The notes under the pieces were generated by a model that saw only the letters and a program-made list of their open reading frames with translations, had not been told where the DNA came from and did not search any database. Of a DNA stretch of 64,000 nt, positions 46,801 through 59,171 are shown in pieces. The DNA comes from Larix kaempferi. Lineage: Eukaryota; Streptophyta; Pinopsida; Pinales; Pinaceae. The first letter of the stretch is position 1, and every line of letters begins with the position of its first letter. Location: positions 2,294,001 through 2,358,000 of the forward strand of contig BSBM01000592.1 in the NCBI GenBank assembly GCA_027924585.1, read 5' to 3'. Both the position numbers and the translations under genes were made by a program.

Positions 46801-47078
46801 TTTTCGGCAGCTAACATAACTTTAGTAATTCTAGTCAATCCTTTCAGCTGCCGAAAGTGAGCCTTTTCGACAGTTAGCTGGCCTCTGCAAAATAGAGTTA
46901 GCTACCGAAACCTGTCCTTCCAAAATTTTAAACCAAGACTCAATTAAATCGGATTTTTGACTCAGTAATAAGAATGAGGACCTCCTTATGGACTCTAAAA
47001 AATTTAAAAATAAATTTTGGACTCAAACCTATCACCTAAAATAATGAAAAAACTGACTGGTTATTTTAGGAGATAACA
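43876..47078 (-). repeat. 5' LTR of gypsy E
   Basis: 3203 bp, same ends as the 3' LTR and about 30 substitutions from it. In CGGCAGCT motifs some changes are seen between copies, for example CGGCGGC versus CGGCAGC. It contains the second copy of the LTR reading frame. Confidence 0.96.
44975..46312 (-). CDS. LTR-encoded protein, unknown function (5' LTR copy)
   Basis: 445 codons, the twin of the frame at 35533-36909. About six amino-acid differences were seen (for example AFALSY for AFPLSY, HDRSK for HDWSK, NTLAKV for NTLAEV). A CAG-to-TAG change removes the last 13 residues, including one VEAQQEQP repeat. Otherwise the frame is open throughout. Lying in the 5' LTR, this copy would be transcribed only if a promoter lies upstream of it inside or outside the LTR. 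Confidence 0.72.
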   Translation of the reverse strand: MAKTNLPLRTELDGVWYLESYPQVAESFKSAEVFDYCERLTSFIQPLAEAFALSYDGRTVKFGREEFHVDEAAIAECTGLPRTGQSWFKTTKVLDIEFRSYLLPAHKEIRWRKDIPIAFLEPQWQALVKAIIVYITCEGRYHRVLHYHFKLLNHFTGREKINLPYFFHKTLTKMAKQVQAKPSKIASRISHQGLITLTIKELLKKRSVDWNYFLFWHEFPTELVNEEAVKQGKGEKSSTPKTSKRRRRAISPQAQMESPSSSSKRRRSKKKLVFEQAEGTPQGKNPLNLPYSGSESEDEGKQGAEQPMESEKGKDPPLTDVPGPKPSTPETNKVNELLQELSQARHNEEQVKLHNAKLIEKNMALHDRSKEIFEKLQKTTERNALLIKDNVKLYRNLRMLRLKMKESSGTKVQPAVTGAQPSGLNTLAKVATIPEEVTPVEAQQE

Positions 47079-47083
47079 CTTTC

Positions 47084-48918
47084 TTTCTGCGACTCCATTT
47101 TCTTGTGGATTGTAAGGAGCAGTCAACTCCCTCTTAATCCCTGAATCGCTGCAAAGCTTCTTGAAGTCACCTGAGGTGAATTCTCCACCATTGTCGGATC
47201 TGAATGTTTTGATCTTCTTGTCAGTTTGATTCTCCATCAAGGTTTTGAATTCCTTGAACTTATCAAACACCTCATCTTTGTTCTTCAAGAAATATACCCA
47301 AGTCTTCCTGGAGAATTCATCAATAAATGAGACATAGTAAACATACCCACTTAGAGAACTGTATGACATAGGACCACATACATCTAAGTGGATGATTTCC
47401 AAGATATCATTTTCCTTGATTTCACTGCTTGGGAAAGCCTTCTTAATGTTCTTGCATTTTTCACATCCTTTGCAAACACCTTCATGTTTGGTCTTGATTT
47501 TAAGAAGACCCTCTACAACCTTGCTTGCAATTGGAAGTGCCCTATAGTGCATATGAGAAAGTCTTCTATGCCAAAGTTCATTTGGCTCCATGGATTCATG
47601 CACCATGGCATGTTCAGGTTGTCCCTTCATTTTGTACAAACCTCCCTCTTGCTCTCCAATCACTACTGCATCATCTATGGTCTTTCCCTTTGGCCACATT
47701 AGGACTTGGCCATCCACAAATGCAACCCTCATACCTTTTGCATCCAATGCAGATATGGAGAGTAAGTTCTTCTTGAGCCTAGGTACATAAAGGACTTCTT
47801 TCATCTTCAAAGATTTTCCAGAATCTAGGTTGTAGGAGGCTTCACCACTTCCTTTGATTGGGTATTGATAATCATCACCAAGTTTCACCTTATGGGGTGA
47901 TTCATGTTCAGATAGATTCACAAAATATTCTTTAAACCCATTCATGTGTTTGGAAGCCCCACTGTCAATTAACCAATCATTACAACCATGGGAGATAGTA
48001 CCTGTGAGAGCAGAGATTAGAACATATTCTTCTTCACTTGATGAGTCATCATCACTATCATCACTTTCTGCCCTAGCCTTCTTCTTGGGTGGTTCATCAT
48101 CTTCAGCAGCATGAGCATGATATCTTTTCCTACTGCCCTTCTTCTTCTTGGTGTTGTTGTTCCTTTTTGTTGTTGGGACATTCTTAAGCAAAATGACCTT
48201 TCTCATTACATGTGAAGCATCTGAGATCTTTCTTATCTTTATGTTGATGATAGTGTGAATATTTCTTGGCATGAGAGTGCTCTCTCTTTGACCTTCCTTT
48301 CTTGGTGTGTACTGTGACAGATTGATCTTCACTTCCCATCTTTTCTTCTTGGGCCACGAGCCTTACTTCTTCTTGAGAACATTCTTCCCACAATCTGTTG
48401 AAGGAGATCAGCTTCTTCCTTGCACAAATTCCTTGAATAAAGGAATCCCATGACCTAGGTAGGCCATTTAGAGTGGTCATGACAACTTCACCATTCTCCA
48501 CCATTTCATCTACCGCTTCCATTTGTTCCTTAATCTGGGAGACCCTAGAAAAATAAGATTGAATGGTATCTCCATTCTGAAACTTTACTCCTTTCAATTG
48601 GTTCCGTAGGGTCATCTTCCGATTTATGTTCTTCCCTTCAAATAGCTTGGTTAAAGAGTCAAACATCTCTGTGGGTGTCTTTAGAGAAGACAGATGGGGT
48701 ATGAGATGGTATTTGATAGAATCAACAATGATTCTCTTTGCCTTGACCAAGTTCTTCTTATGCAATACTTTAGCCTCTTCATCCTCTGGGATAGGTATGT
48801 CTTAATTTACATATGAGTCCAACTCATTCTCTTCCAAGATTAACCCAATCCTATACTTCCAAGCTTGGAAGTTATCATCCCCTTCAAGCTTATCCTCAAG
48901 CTTGATGTGGTGATACAT
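47084..48918 (-). pseudogene. Copia D gag, protease and start of integrase
   Basis: The start ATG is at 48918. An early TAA lies near 48803, and a frameshift in the zinc-knuckle region lies between 48184 and 48332. Downstream the frame is open through protease (DSGASKH, about 47960), pre-integrase and integrase (FRSDNGGEF, about 47190) up to the gypsy insertion. The insertion falls in the AERK motif beside the catalytic Glu. Confidence 0.9.
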
Positions 48919-49480
48919 CTTAAAGAGTACTTCAAATGGAAATAGAAAAGATTTAGGTCTTACCACTTGAAATGTTGAAAAATGGATCTGGTCCCGGATT
49001 AGGGTTTGTCGAAAAAACTCTAAATATTCAAAATGTGAATTTCAACTTTCTCAAAGGGTAGAAAGATGCGCTTTGATGAGTTGATTAGCCTGGTGTATTC
49101 AGAATTTGAAATCAGCAAAGATTTACCCTTCAGATTTGCCTTTTTGTCCTCCCGAGTTCACTAGGGAGAGCCCTAAATTAGGGTTTGAGTTTCTCGAAGA
49201 TCTACCCAGCCAAAAATCATGATCCAAAGCTCTAAACTTCGATTTTTGCAAGGAGCTTCCAGCTATGTCTTCAGATGTTAGAAATTCCTATTTTTGTGGA
49301 AACCCTAATTTTTAGGGCCAAATCTGAAAATGCTTAGAATTGAATTCTAATTGGACAGATAGATTCTCCTTGATGAGTACAGTCAATCTACTATACTTCG
49401 TTTCCAAAAACTATGGAGAGAAGCCCAATAAACAAGAAACTCAAGTTTTCGTCACTGCAAAATGTCTTCTTCCTAGATTA

Positions 49481-49492
49481 GCTTTGATACCA
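49481..49492 (-). promoter_or_regulatory. Primer binding site of D, one mismatch
   Basis: Minus strand TGGTATCAAAGC, one base away from the TGGTATCAGAGC of A, B and C; directly adjacent to the 5' LTR. Confidence 0.85.
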
Positions 49493-50096
49493 TGTTAAAT
49501 TTTGAGCATTAATTCACAATACTCTAGGATCTTCACTAAGAGAATAACATATACAGTATATCAATGCATAACAATTACAATAAGCATGACAAGCATCACA
49601 AGAATCAAAAGCATGAGAGATAAGAGACACAGAGTTTCTGTGGGGAAAACCCTAAGGTGAAAAACCCCACAACTTCCTCAGAGATAGAGAGAGCAATAGC
49701 TCAACCAAAGTAAAACCAAAATACACAGAGATAGTATCCTAGTAGCAGATGATCCTCCTCCTCACTAGTGCGCCACTTTCTGAGTGAGAGAAGTGTGAGT
49801 TTCCGAGTGATCAAAATAGAGATCTCCCGATCTCTATTTATACTAACCTGTTTTCCCAGTTACACTATGGGGCCAACTTGTCTAGCTAGGTACATCCACA
49901 ATATAATATATATTTCAGGGCCGACCCCACACATGGTGGTCTAATAACCCTTCGCCAAGTACACACACTTGCGACACTTGTCAATACACATGACAACACT
50001 TCCTTGTAGAGGAATAACACATCTCTTATAAGGGCACAATAAATATATATGAAATACATAGATGAAATACATTCCGAAGTTACATATACATCAACA
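49493..50096 (-). repeat. 5' LTR of copia D
   Basis: 604 bp; it carries a 13-bp tandem duplication (GAAATACATAGAT/GAAATACATTCCG region) absent from the 3' LTR. TTATG follows. Confidence 0.93.
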
Positions 50097-50101
50097 TTAT
50101 G

Positions 50102-53100
50102 CATTTATAAGGCACATATTTTTGGAAAAGTCTAAGGATAGGATGGTTCGTTTACTATGTTAATATATAATGGAGCACTAGGTGACAAATTTTGGGAAAT
50201 ACAGTGTATAGGAAAACAACTCGGGAAAAATTATCCTTCTAGAGGTGGCAGGTGTTTTTGTCGGGAACAAACAGGGATCGAGCCTCTTGAATAATATTAT
50301 TTAGGCCAAAGGAGGTGACTACTATGTCAAATATGTCACCATCATGGTCTTATATATGCTCTCCATAAAATATAGGTTTTAAAAGCATAGCTTTGGATGA
50401 GGATTCCATTGTGATCAATTTAGTTGGGGATTCTAGGGTTATCATCGAGGTGGCAATGATATAGAAGGAAAAAACCCTTTTTATTGCTTGTATGAAGGTA
50501 AAATATGGGAAGGTTTTAGCACACTAATTACAAAAGGGTAAAATCTCACTAGCGTGTTGATAATCCTGGGTGTCAGTGATGACTGGACCAGTACAATGGA
50601 TGTAGGGTTGCTCGTGATTTTCTTCTCGACGAATACAAATTAACTTAGAAATTTGAAATTCCTTCCTTTAACGGTCAAGCAATATTTGAATTCAAACAGC
50701 TTGGAAAAAATTCATTTGGCGAGGTTGAATGACATCAAATGGTGTCTATGGACCCAACCTAACACGTTTCAGGTTCTGGTTGGTTGATGTGGATGCCAAT
50801 GTGTCTTTCTCTTCATGCATGGGGCCTTACTTGTAAATTTTATCTCACGGGTGGAAAGCCACCCTTGTTTGCATGGGAGGTAACAACTTGGAGGCAAGGT
50901 GGTGTTGTAGAGGGATCTATGGAGCTGTTATCAATAAAAAAATCCACCTGTCCCCGGTGTTTTTGGCCCAATGACTCCTCGGGGCACTTTTAAAAGGTGT
51001 GCATCTTCCCAATGTGCTTTAATTTTCATCCATCGATCTAAAATATCTACTCTTGATCTACTTGGAAGCTTCTTTTAACCCTCTTTCAATTATTCAATAC
51101 ACTCTATCCCCTAACCATTGATCACGTGGGACTTCTATAGACCTGCTCGATCATTATTAGCTTCCTTGATCGTTCATCCCTAGGTCGTCGCCTTCTGTTT
51201 TATATCCCTTTGATTTAGGCACCCATTCTCTTTTCTCTTAGATTGTGATTCCCATCCCGTGGTCATCACGCCAATGCTTCTCTTATTTATTTAAGTGTCT
51301 ATGAGGAAAATTTCCTTCGGGCTAAGTTCCTAAGGGATTAATTCAAATATTTTCATCTCTTTGAAAACTCATTGGGGGATTACAAGCCCCGAATCATATT
51401 CAATGATAACACAAGATTCATATATTTTTAAGATTAATTTATATGCTGACCTTATACTTAGTAATGGAAATGATCATTAGTAAAGTTAAGCATTAATATC
51501 TTGAGTGTTAAGTCATATAAAAAACCTAAATGAATAAAATAATTAAAAAATAATATAAAGAGTCAAAGCAATTCATATTTCAATTTGCAAGGAGTGCCTA
51601 AACATATATATTTTAGGTAAACATGGGTGTTTACCTATCTCCTCTTCTTGTGTTATCCTTCCTTTGTGTGCTCAAAAATGTGCCTTACATCTTCTCTATC
51701 TCAACCTCAGTGTTTAATACATTAAACAAATAGCCCTAAGCCTGCATTTTACATATCTACATATTATTGTTGAGACTACCTTGGTATCACTGTGGATACC
51801 TACCTCTATGTGCTATCTCACTATGCATATTACCTCAGTTTGATTTTGTACTCTTCATTAAATAGTCACTTCTATCATCTATTGGGACTACTTGTGTTAT
51901 CTTTCTTTGTGTGCCATCCTGTATCAATATATGTATTTCATGATCTATGTGGTGTGTGGGGATCAATGCAGTGTTACCATGCTTACATCTTGTTGGGTGC
52001 AACCCAAGTACAAGAAGTTTTGATGGAAAAAGTATAGTTAGGTGAGGCCTAGCATTGACCAGTTTTGGGAGAAGCAACTCCACAATTCCCGAGAGAAGGG
52101 TATGGAGCGAAGCGAATTTTACAGGAAAGGACCTATCTCCTTAGTAACTACGAAGTACTAAGGACTACTAGAGGTAGTTGAAGAAGTTAAGGATGAAGCA
52201 ACGAACTGACAGCTACAAGAACAAAGAGTAAAGAAGAGGAATGGTGCAAAGGATGCACCACTGAAGAGTTAGAGCCGCACGGTCAGAACTGCACTGTCAG
52301 CAGAAGCGTCATAGCTAGAAGAAGCGGCACAAAAAGACAACAGAATTGCAATGAAGTTAAGGCAAAGCGTGTTCAGTAGGAGAACCATGTTGTTTTGGGT
52401 TAGAGGGTACTATGGGGGTTGGTACATAGTTATTGTAATATGTGACCTTTGGGCACATCTATATATATGAGAAATTTTGTATAAGGAAGGGTTAAAAGGT
52501 TAGATATAGAGATATATTGTTAGATGTTATTCGGGATTTGGTTGGTTAGAACCAGAGAGATCAAAAAGAGGAAAGACTCTGTAGCTGAGTGTGCAGAGAT
52601 ATATTGTAGAGAATAGTCTACAACTTAGTGCATAGACTGGAACTGTTACCCCTTCAAAGTAATATAAGAACAGTTTCCATGGACTTAGCTCACATCTGGG
52701 GGGTGAACCACATAAATCCCTGTGTTATGTGTATAAATCTATGATGTGTTTTATGTTCATGTTATGTATTTTATTTCATATGTATGTGAATATAATTTAT
52801 ATGTTAAGTAAGCGGAACACATGTGTATGAATGTTGTGAAGTAACATTAAGTATGATAAATGCGTAGTTACAAGAGTAGAGATAACATCGATTCAACGAA
52901 GTCTGTAGGTTGTTGAGAACTACAACGTGCGTAGTCACATGTTGATATTTTTATGTTATTTATATGCTAAGCAAGGAACGCATTGCAAGGTTGCATAACA
53001 AATCTCCACATCACCATGGTTAAATAAACTTGATTCTGTAACCCCCCATCTTTGCTTCAGGTGAGACTTCAACCTGTTCGTAGGTTGATGCCGAAAGGGC

Positions 53101-53590
53101 CAGTCAAGGGGATTTTGTTGGGTCTACAAGAACTTTTCCAAACCCGGGTCAGCCCCAAGATTAAGTAAGTGATCTAACAAATGGTTCCATTTCTGAATTT
53201 GGACTTGTCATGTCGGTGATGTGTGATGCTAATGTGTCACCCTAAAAGAGAAGAGAGCGCAACAAATGGTCTCGTTTCCACGCTATATATATACAATTAA
53301 GCATACACGAATGGTTCCATGCTTTGATGAATTGATGTTTTGGTAATGTGTTATATTGATGTGAAATCCAGAGAAGAAATAAATGCAGAACTGGGTAAGC
53401 CAAACAGAATTTCAGTTTACGACAAAAGAAAACAAACATCCACGTCTTACCACAGAATAATGGTTGCAGAGGTATATATTCACTAACTTGCATGAAATTT
53501 TCTTTGCATATTTCGATAATGAGCTACATGACTGGATATCAAGGATAACAGAACAAAAAACTTGTTTTTAGGGTGCAAAACCTATAGTTT
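50102..53590. other. Unassigned region
   Basis: No complete gene or element was recognised. Around 52680-52740 the text CTTAGCTCACATCTGGGGGG and TGAACCACATAAATCCCTGTG resembles the end of R-U5 in some copia LTRs, so an old LTR may lie near 52100-52990, but no ends were found. A plus-strand frame of 69 codons at 50784-50993 has no identifiable motif. Confidence 0.35.
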
Positions 53591-53852
53591 TTAATCCATA
53601 GTTGATTCAAAGGATTAAAGGGATTGAAAACCATATTTCAAGATCAGTAGACTTTTGGTTGGATAGCTTACTGGAAGGATATATTACAGAGTTTGTTGTG
53701 GATAGTTTGAAGTCTTATAGTGCAGTAGAAGGATATTTTTTCCAAGGATTTAGAGGTAAGCACCTGAAAAACCCGAGTATATGCATTAAAATGATATTAG
53801 ATGAAAAATGTGTCTTAAGAATGCAATTAGATTCCTAGGGATTGAGTCTGTA

Positions 53853-56680
53853 ATGTTAAAAAAAACAGATAGTGACACAAACGAAGACATTGGCATTTTG
53901 CGAAGTGGAAAAAGATATAAAGTTAGCACTAGAAAGAGGTCTCGTGAAGTTGAACTTTGCACATCCCTAGAAACTGAGTTAGGAAGTGATAGAAATTCAT
54001 ATCAAGCTGAGTCTAATAGTGAAACAAAACCTAGACACATTTGATATCATCCTATTACTCCGCACAAACCTATAGTTGAGGAAAGAAATATTACTAGTTC
54101 GCAGAACACTAGTAGTAGTAATACTACAGGAGTAGGTACTCAGAATCATCCAAGTAGTGGCATACCTTCATCATTTCAGAATACTACACCTCCTAGAAGA
54201 AGAATGACAGATGACATAAAGCTACCTATTTTTAATGGAACCGGTCTAGAATATCTAGAGCAACATTGGTTTCTTTGTGAGGCTGCATGGAACGTTAAGC
54301 AAGTACAATATGATGCTATAAAACAAGATAAACTAGTCACCACATTTAGAGACAAAGCGTTAACATGGTTCATGAAACATTTTGTTGGAAAAAACAAAAC
54401 ACTAGTTGATATAAGAACCACGCTGATTAGAGAATTTAAGAAGCCTAAGTCAGAATCTCAGTGCATTACAGAGCTACAAGAGATAAAACAAAAACCTAAT
54501 GAGACTGTGTGGGAATTTGATTGGAAATTCAAAGCCTTGTTGGATCAAGTTAGCTTTGAAATAACACCGCAACAACATCAAGAATGGTTCATAGCTATGT
54601 TGTTGCCTGACATTAGATTACCATTTATGCAACAAAAGGTAACCTCGCAAATAGAAGCATTAGAAATTGCGATGAAACTAGAATCTTCTCCCATAGTAGA
54701 AACCAACACAGGAATGGTATAGATACATACATAACTAGCAAACCTGACATTACAATTACAATATATGAAGAAAGGAAAAGAAATAAGAGAAGAGGTTTGA
54801 TGTACTAAATGTAAAGGATAAGGACATTCCAAGGAACACTGCCCTGTATTCAGAGATTACATCACTAGTGGGGCACTGAATCCAGTGAATCAACCTCAAG
54901 GACCATGGTGCAATATTTTTTGATGTAGAGGACATCACCCAGAGGACTGTTACTTACTTCAGAAGTATGTACAAACACCAAAGAACTTGTACTTCACATT
55001 TTGTAAGTTAGTTTTCCATGATGATATCAACTGTAGAGCATATGACCTCATGATAGAAAGAAAACATGATTTCTATAGATTCCAAGGAGAAACATAGAAC
55101 AATAATGAAAATGTGCAGTATGATCAAAGCACATCTAGAGGACGTAGTGGATTTAGAGGAAGAGGACCTAGCACTGGCCAAGGACGAGGAAGAGGTTAGA
55201 TCTTCTGTTATAACTGCGCTCAACCTAGACATTTAGCAAGAGACTCTCAGAACCTATGCACTATTGTAAGTACTCTAAATCATTTGACCATATAATTGAA
55301 GCATGTCACATTTTATAGGAAAAATGAAAGAAAATAGACCAGAAGGATAGAACCAAAAAATTCAGATGATCACAAATAAGAAAAGAAACGAAGATTGCAA
55401 CATCCATGTTGTAATGTGAAGTGGAGCTGCGACAGGAAATGACAGGACGAAAGAAGATTTGAATTCTGAAGGTCACATAAATAGACCAAATCCTACTAAT
55501 GGGCCTTGGGTAAGAAAAGCAGTTGGAAAATGTCTGCATTCAACCCTAATCATGAAAAAAAGGTATTTATGGAAGCAAGAAAAGGATTTCAGGACTCAGA
55601 ACCTTTGACAACAAGGATCTAGTTGCGAAGTGATTGGACACCTATGTTAGACATGCTGACATTGTATGATGGATTATGATCTTCCCCAGAATAGACAAGT
55701 CCTATCACACAGTTTCTACAAAGCTTCATAAAGATGATAAGGCATGGAAACACCTTAGGATAATTACAAAACATGTTGGGACATTACGAACAACGTAATA
55801 CAGTAAACGATGCACATAGAGCAGTTCATCACATCAAGAACCGTAGAAGGACAGGAAGAGAAATGAGGCTAAATATTCACATTGGAGATTTTAAAATGAA
55901 TCAGGTCATTCTTGACGTAGGCTCAGAGGTGAATGTGCTGACAAAACAAACATGGGAACAAATGGGGAAGTCGAAGTTATCTTGGTCTCCTATACTATTG
56001 AGATTAGCTAATCAACAGAAGGTTATACCTTTTGGGAGGATATCAAGTGTTCTTATTGACATTGATGGAGTGTGAAGTAAAGAAGACTTGAGGTTATTGA
56101 GATCATAGATGAAAATAATCCTTATCCTGCATTATTGGGGATTGAGTGGGAAATTGATAACCTTGCAATTATCAACTTGAAGAAAAAACAAATGATATTT
56201 GAAGGACCAGATATCAGGGTTATCGCACCCCTGGATCCTTCACGAGGAACAAGGTATGTTGAACTAGTACAAGAATAATGCAGAGTTGAAGAACTTGATC
56301 ATATCTACAAGATGACATTGAATCAAGCAGATTACATTAACCCTACAGATGATGGAACATTGAGCTGGAAATGCGACAGTTCTTGCGTATCAGAATCAGA
56401 TGCAGGTCTGGAGAACTTGAAGATCCGAATGCATGAAGTATCAGCTAGATGATGTGCGAAGATAATGAAGTCACTACATTGGATTGGAATAGAGGTAAGT
56501 CTAATTCCTACTTATGATGGTTGGGGTAATATCCATGTATTCCTTCATGAATATTTAGCATCAGTTTCAGATGAACATAAGCTAACAGCTTTAGATATAT
56601 ATCATTGCGAGCTACACCTACTAGGTGGTGGGTTGTGCACAGAGACACCCTGAACACATGGGAAGAAAGCAAGTGTCAAA
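53853..56680 (+). pseudogene. Decayed, truncated gypsy gag-protease
   Basis: The gag (54204-54722) contains LPIFNGTGLEYLEQHWFLCE and WFMKHFVGKN, typical of plant Ty3/gypsy gag. The upstream frame from 53853 is the same and has one stop at 54044. Zinc-knuckle-like motifs follow: CTKCKG-stop-GHSKEHC near 54812, a second near 54910 and a damaged third near 55210 where the last Cys reads Ser. A protease with ILDVGSEVNVLTKQTW lies at 55900. Next comes NPYPALLGIEWEIDNLAIIN and RVIAPLDPSRGTRYVE. After a frameshift near 56600, TPTRWWVVH can be read before homology ends. RT, integrase and LTRs are missing. Confidence 0.8.
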
Positions 56681-56854
56681 TACCCCAAAATACCTATATT
56701 AAGTTTTAAAAAAAGGATAAATAAATAGAATAAATAAATATATTCTTTTCTACTTCTAGCATTGCAGAAACACAATACTTTACTTGCTTTGCATACTAGA
56801 CTCTAAGACAAATTTAGAAGCATGTCAAGGTTCTGTTCAATAAGGAATTACCAA

Positions 56855-57300
56855 GGCCAAAATGTATCCTAAATAAGAAAAAACGTGAATATTCCAAGAA
56901 TATTTTGTATTCTGGGAATAACGTTTCACTTGTAACTTGGAATTGGGCCAACTTTGGACCGTTACAAATATATTGAAATTATCTACAACTTTGTTGTTTT
57001 CAGTTTTCTCTGATTTTTTACCGTTTGTACGGTATGGGCATTTTAGTTAAAAAACATCTTTCAAAAGATGCTTTTAAAAAAGCATCTTTTGAAAGATGTT
57101 TTTTTCACTAAAATGCCCAAAATGGACAAGTGGTAAGAAATCAGAGAAAAATCAAAACAACAAAGTTGTAGATAATTTCAAGATATTTCCAACGGTCTAA
57201 AGTCCGCCCAATTTTGAGTTACAAGAAACATGTTACACCAAAAATACGAAATCTTCCTAAAATACTCATGTTTTTTCTTAAATATGATACATCTTAGTGT
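56855..57300. repeat. Long foldback element
   Basis: Two arms of about 215 bp are inverted copies around 57083. The inner 26 bp of each arm (AAAAAACATCTTTCAAAAGA... and complement) pair perfectly; the outer parts match at roughly 80% (for example ATCTACAACTTTGTTGTTTT on the left, its complement on the right). Similarity reaches AATGTATCCTAAATAAG on the left and its counterpart at about 57275-57292. It is probably a foldback-type MITE; no certain target duplication was found. Confidence 0.85.
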
Positions 57301-57545
57301 TGGGTAGAATGTTATAGGCTGGAATAACATCCAAGGTCTAGGAATCAACCCATTTGTTACATTTGTATTCTAGGGAAAAGCTCTAAGATTTACTTCTTTT
57401 ATGAACATCATTACATGAGTATTTTATCTTAGGATTATAAGCAACATTAAGAATTTTTTAACCTAACACAATTAGCAAAATGAGGGTTTAAATCCTTAGT
57501 CAAACCCTGTGGATCTCCAACAATTATAATAGTTAAAAGTTAAGG

Positions 57546-57960
57546 TTTCCACAATCCAACTTCTGCATTGTGGATTGCGGGTTGATGAACCCTTAGTTAC
57601 AAAGTTGAACTTTAGACTGCTTTTGGAATCCATACTTCCGCATTTGCGGATGCGGGATGCAGAACTCCAAAACCTAAAAGTTTAATTAACGGTTCCACAA
57701 TCTGCAATCCGCATTGCAGATGTGGGTTGGAGAACCCCAATTTCGACCGTTTTAACTCAACGGTTCCACAATTTGAATTCTGCAATTGCAGATGTGGGAT
57801 TTCGGAACCCCAAAACCCGACTTCTTAACATAACGAGTCTGCAATCTGACATACGCATTGTGGATGCGGGATTGCAGAACCTCAAATTTTATAGGGTTTT
57901 AAAGGTGTGATTCTATGTCCCGATTGTGGATGCGGAAAGTAGGTTACGGATTCGACGACT
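57546..57960. repeat. Degenerate 71-bp tandem repeat, about six copies
   Basis: Units carry TTCCACAATC, CGCATTG(C/T)GGATG(C/T)GGG and AGAACCCCAA. TTCCACAAT begins at 57546, 57693 and 57764, and intermediate units are more diverged. Each unit contains an internal near-palindrome CCGCATTTGCGGATGCGG. No coding potential. Confidence 0.75.
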
Positions 57961-58419
57961 GACATGAAACGTTAACAGGTAATAAGATAACTTAGAAAAA
58001 TGATTGAACTTTGAATATTTTCACAATTAATAAGCTAGATCTAGGGTTGATCACGTAGTCTTATCTTTCCCATCTATTATGAATTACTCTAACTCTATTT
58101 ATAAATAGAAATATAACCAATGCCCAATCTATAACATAAATAAACCCTATACATACTTTGTGTATAACAATAAGGAGATAAATAGACAATGGTACATTTT
58201 TTGATGTCTAAATAGGTTTTACATATTAATAACTAAGTTTCTGAAGCTGTAGTTCATACTAGGTTAATTCTGTGCCTACTAAAACTACATATTTATTGAA
58301 ATAAACTTAAACAATATTTGAATATCTTGCATGCAAGTATGGAAATATAATTCCAAATCAGAACACTTAGAGTAAAACAATAGTGTACAGTAAAACCTTA
58401 TATGCTAACATGCATGAGA

Positions 58420-59171
58420 AAAGTAATCATTTTTATAACATGTATAAGCAAGAATAAAATATTAATGTACAATAAAACCTTATGAAAACCTACCTAAACC
58501 TTGTAATCATCCCGGATAAAGACTTAAGGTACATTTACATAAATCGATGTTTATAGAATGATAAAATTAAGTTAATAACATACATAGCAAAGTAATCATT
58601 CTAAATATTAGTTTAGGGATCATTTACAGTAATGGGTAAATGTAGAATGATAAAAAGATCGTTGATAACAACAAAATTGTTCAGAATAACAGCTTAGGAA
58701 TCATTCCAGTGATTGATAATTGCATAATCAAATAAATGGGACCTGTACTAAGCAATGTATTCATTATGCTTAACGATTTAGATATCTTTTACATTAATAG
58801 GCATTTTCAGAAATAAGATAAATGGAACTTGAACTAAACAAGGAAATCGTTGTGCTTAACAATCAAGCTATCATTTATAGTAACAAGATAGTCCAAAAAT
58901 TAAATAGATAGAACCAAAACTAAGCTATGAAATCGTTAGATATTATTTGCAGTAACAGATGTTCATAAATAAATACATAAAACCTCATCTAAGCAATGCA
59001 ATCATTAGATATTATTCACAGTAAATAGATAGTTCAAATATAAATAATAAAACCTGATCTAAGGCATGCAATTATTAGATATAATCTACAGTAAGCAGGC
59101 ATGTCTGACAATAAATAAATAAAACCTAATCTAAGCCATGTAATCATTAGATATCAGCTACAATAAGCATA
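58420..59171. repeat. Degenerate minisatellite, left part
   Basis: Imperfect units of about 70-80 bp share AAAACCT(A/G)ATCTAAGC, ATGCAATCATTAGATAT and CAGTAA. The four rightmost units (about 58920-59171) are the clearest. The array continues at 63478 beyond a 4.3-kb insertion. Confidence 0.7.

Larger units (their letters stand above)
34473..47078 (-). mobile_element. Gypsy element E, complete, with ORF-bearing LTRs
   Basis: A 12,606-bp Ty3/gypsy element on the minus strand, inserted in the integrase of copia D with target duplication CTTTC (34468-34472, 47079-47083). Both LTRs are exactly 3203 bp, with about 30 substitutions (about 1%). The interior has an Asp-tRNA primer site, a gag-protease-RNase H-RT-integrase frame with two stops, and a 62-bp repeat before the 3' LTR. 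The integrase is upstream of no chromodomain that I can see. The unusual point is a 445-458 codon reading frame inside each LTR, in the same direction as gag-pol. Confidence 0.97.
30237..50096 (-). mobile_element. Copia element D, host of gypsy E
   Basis: A copia element on the minus strand with target duplication TTATG (30232-30236, 50097-50101). Without the nested gypsy it is about 7.25 kb. LTRs are 591 and 604 bp; the difference is one 13-bp duplication near 50055-50075, and about 27 substitutions separate them. Pol reads in the same frame on both sides of the gypsy once the gypsy and one CTTTC copy are removed. Confidence 0.95.

Noticed and set aside
56826-57337. CAAGGT as target duplication of the foldback (56826-56831 and 57332-57337)
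   Set aside because: The six bases match, but the arms do not clearly reach these points, so the match may be chance.
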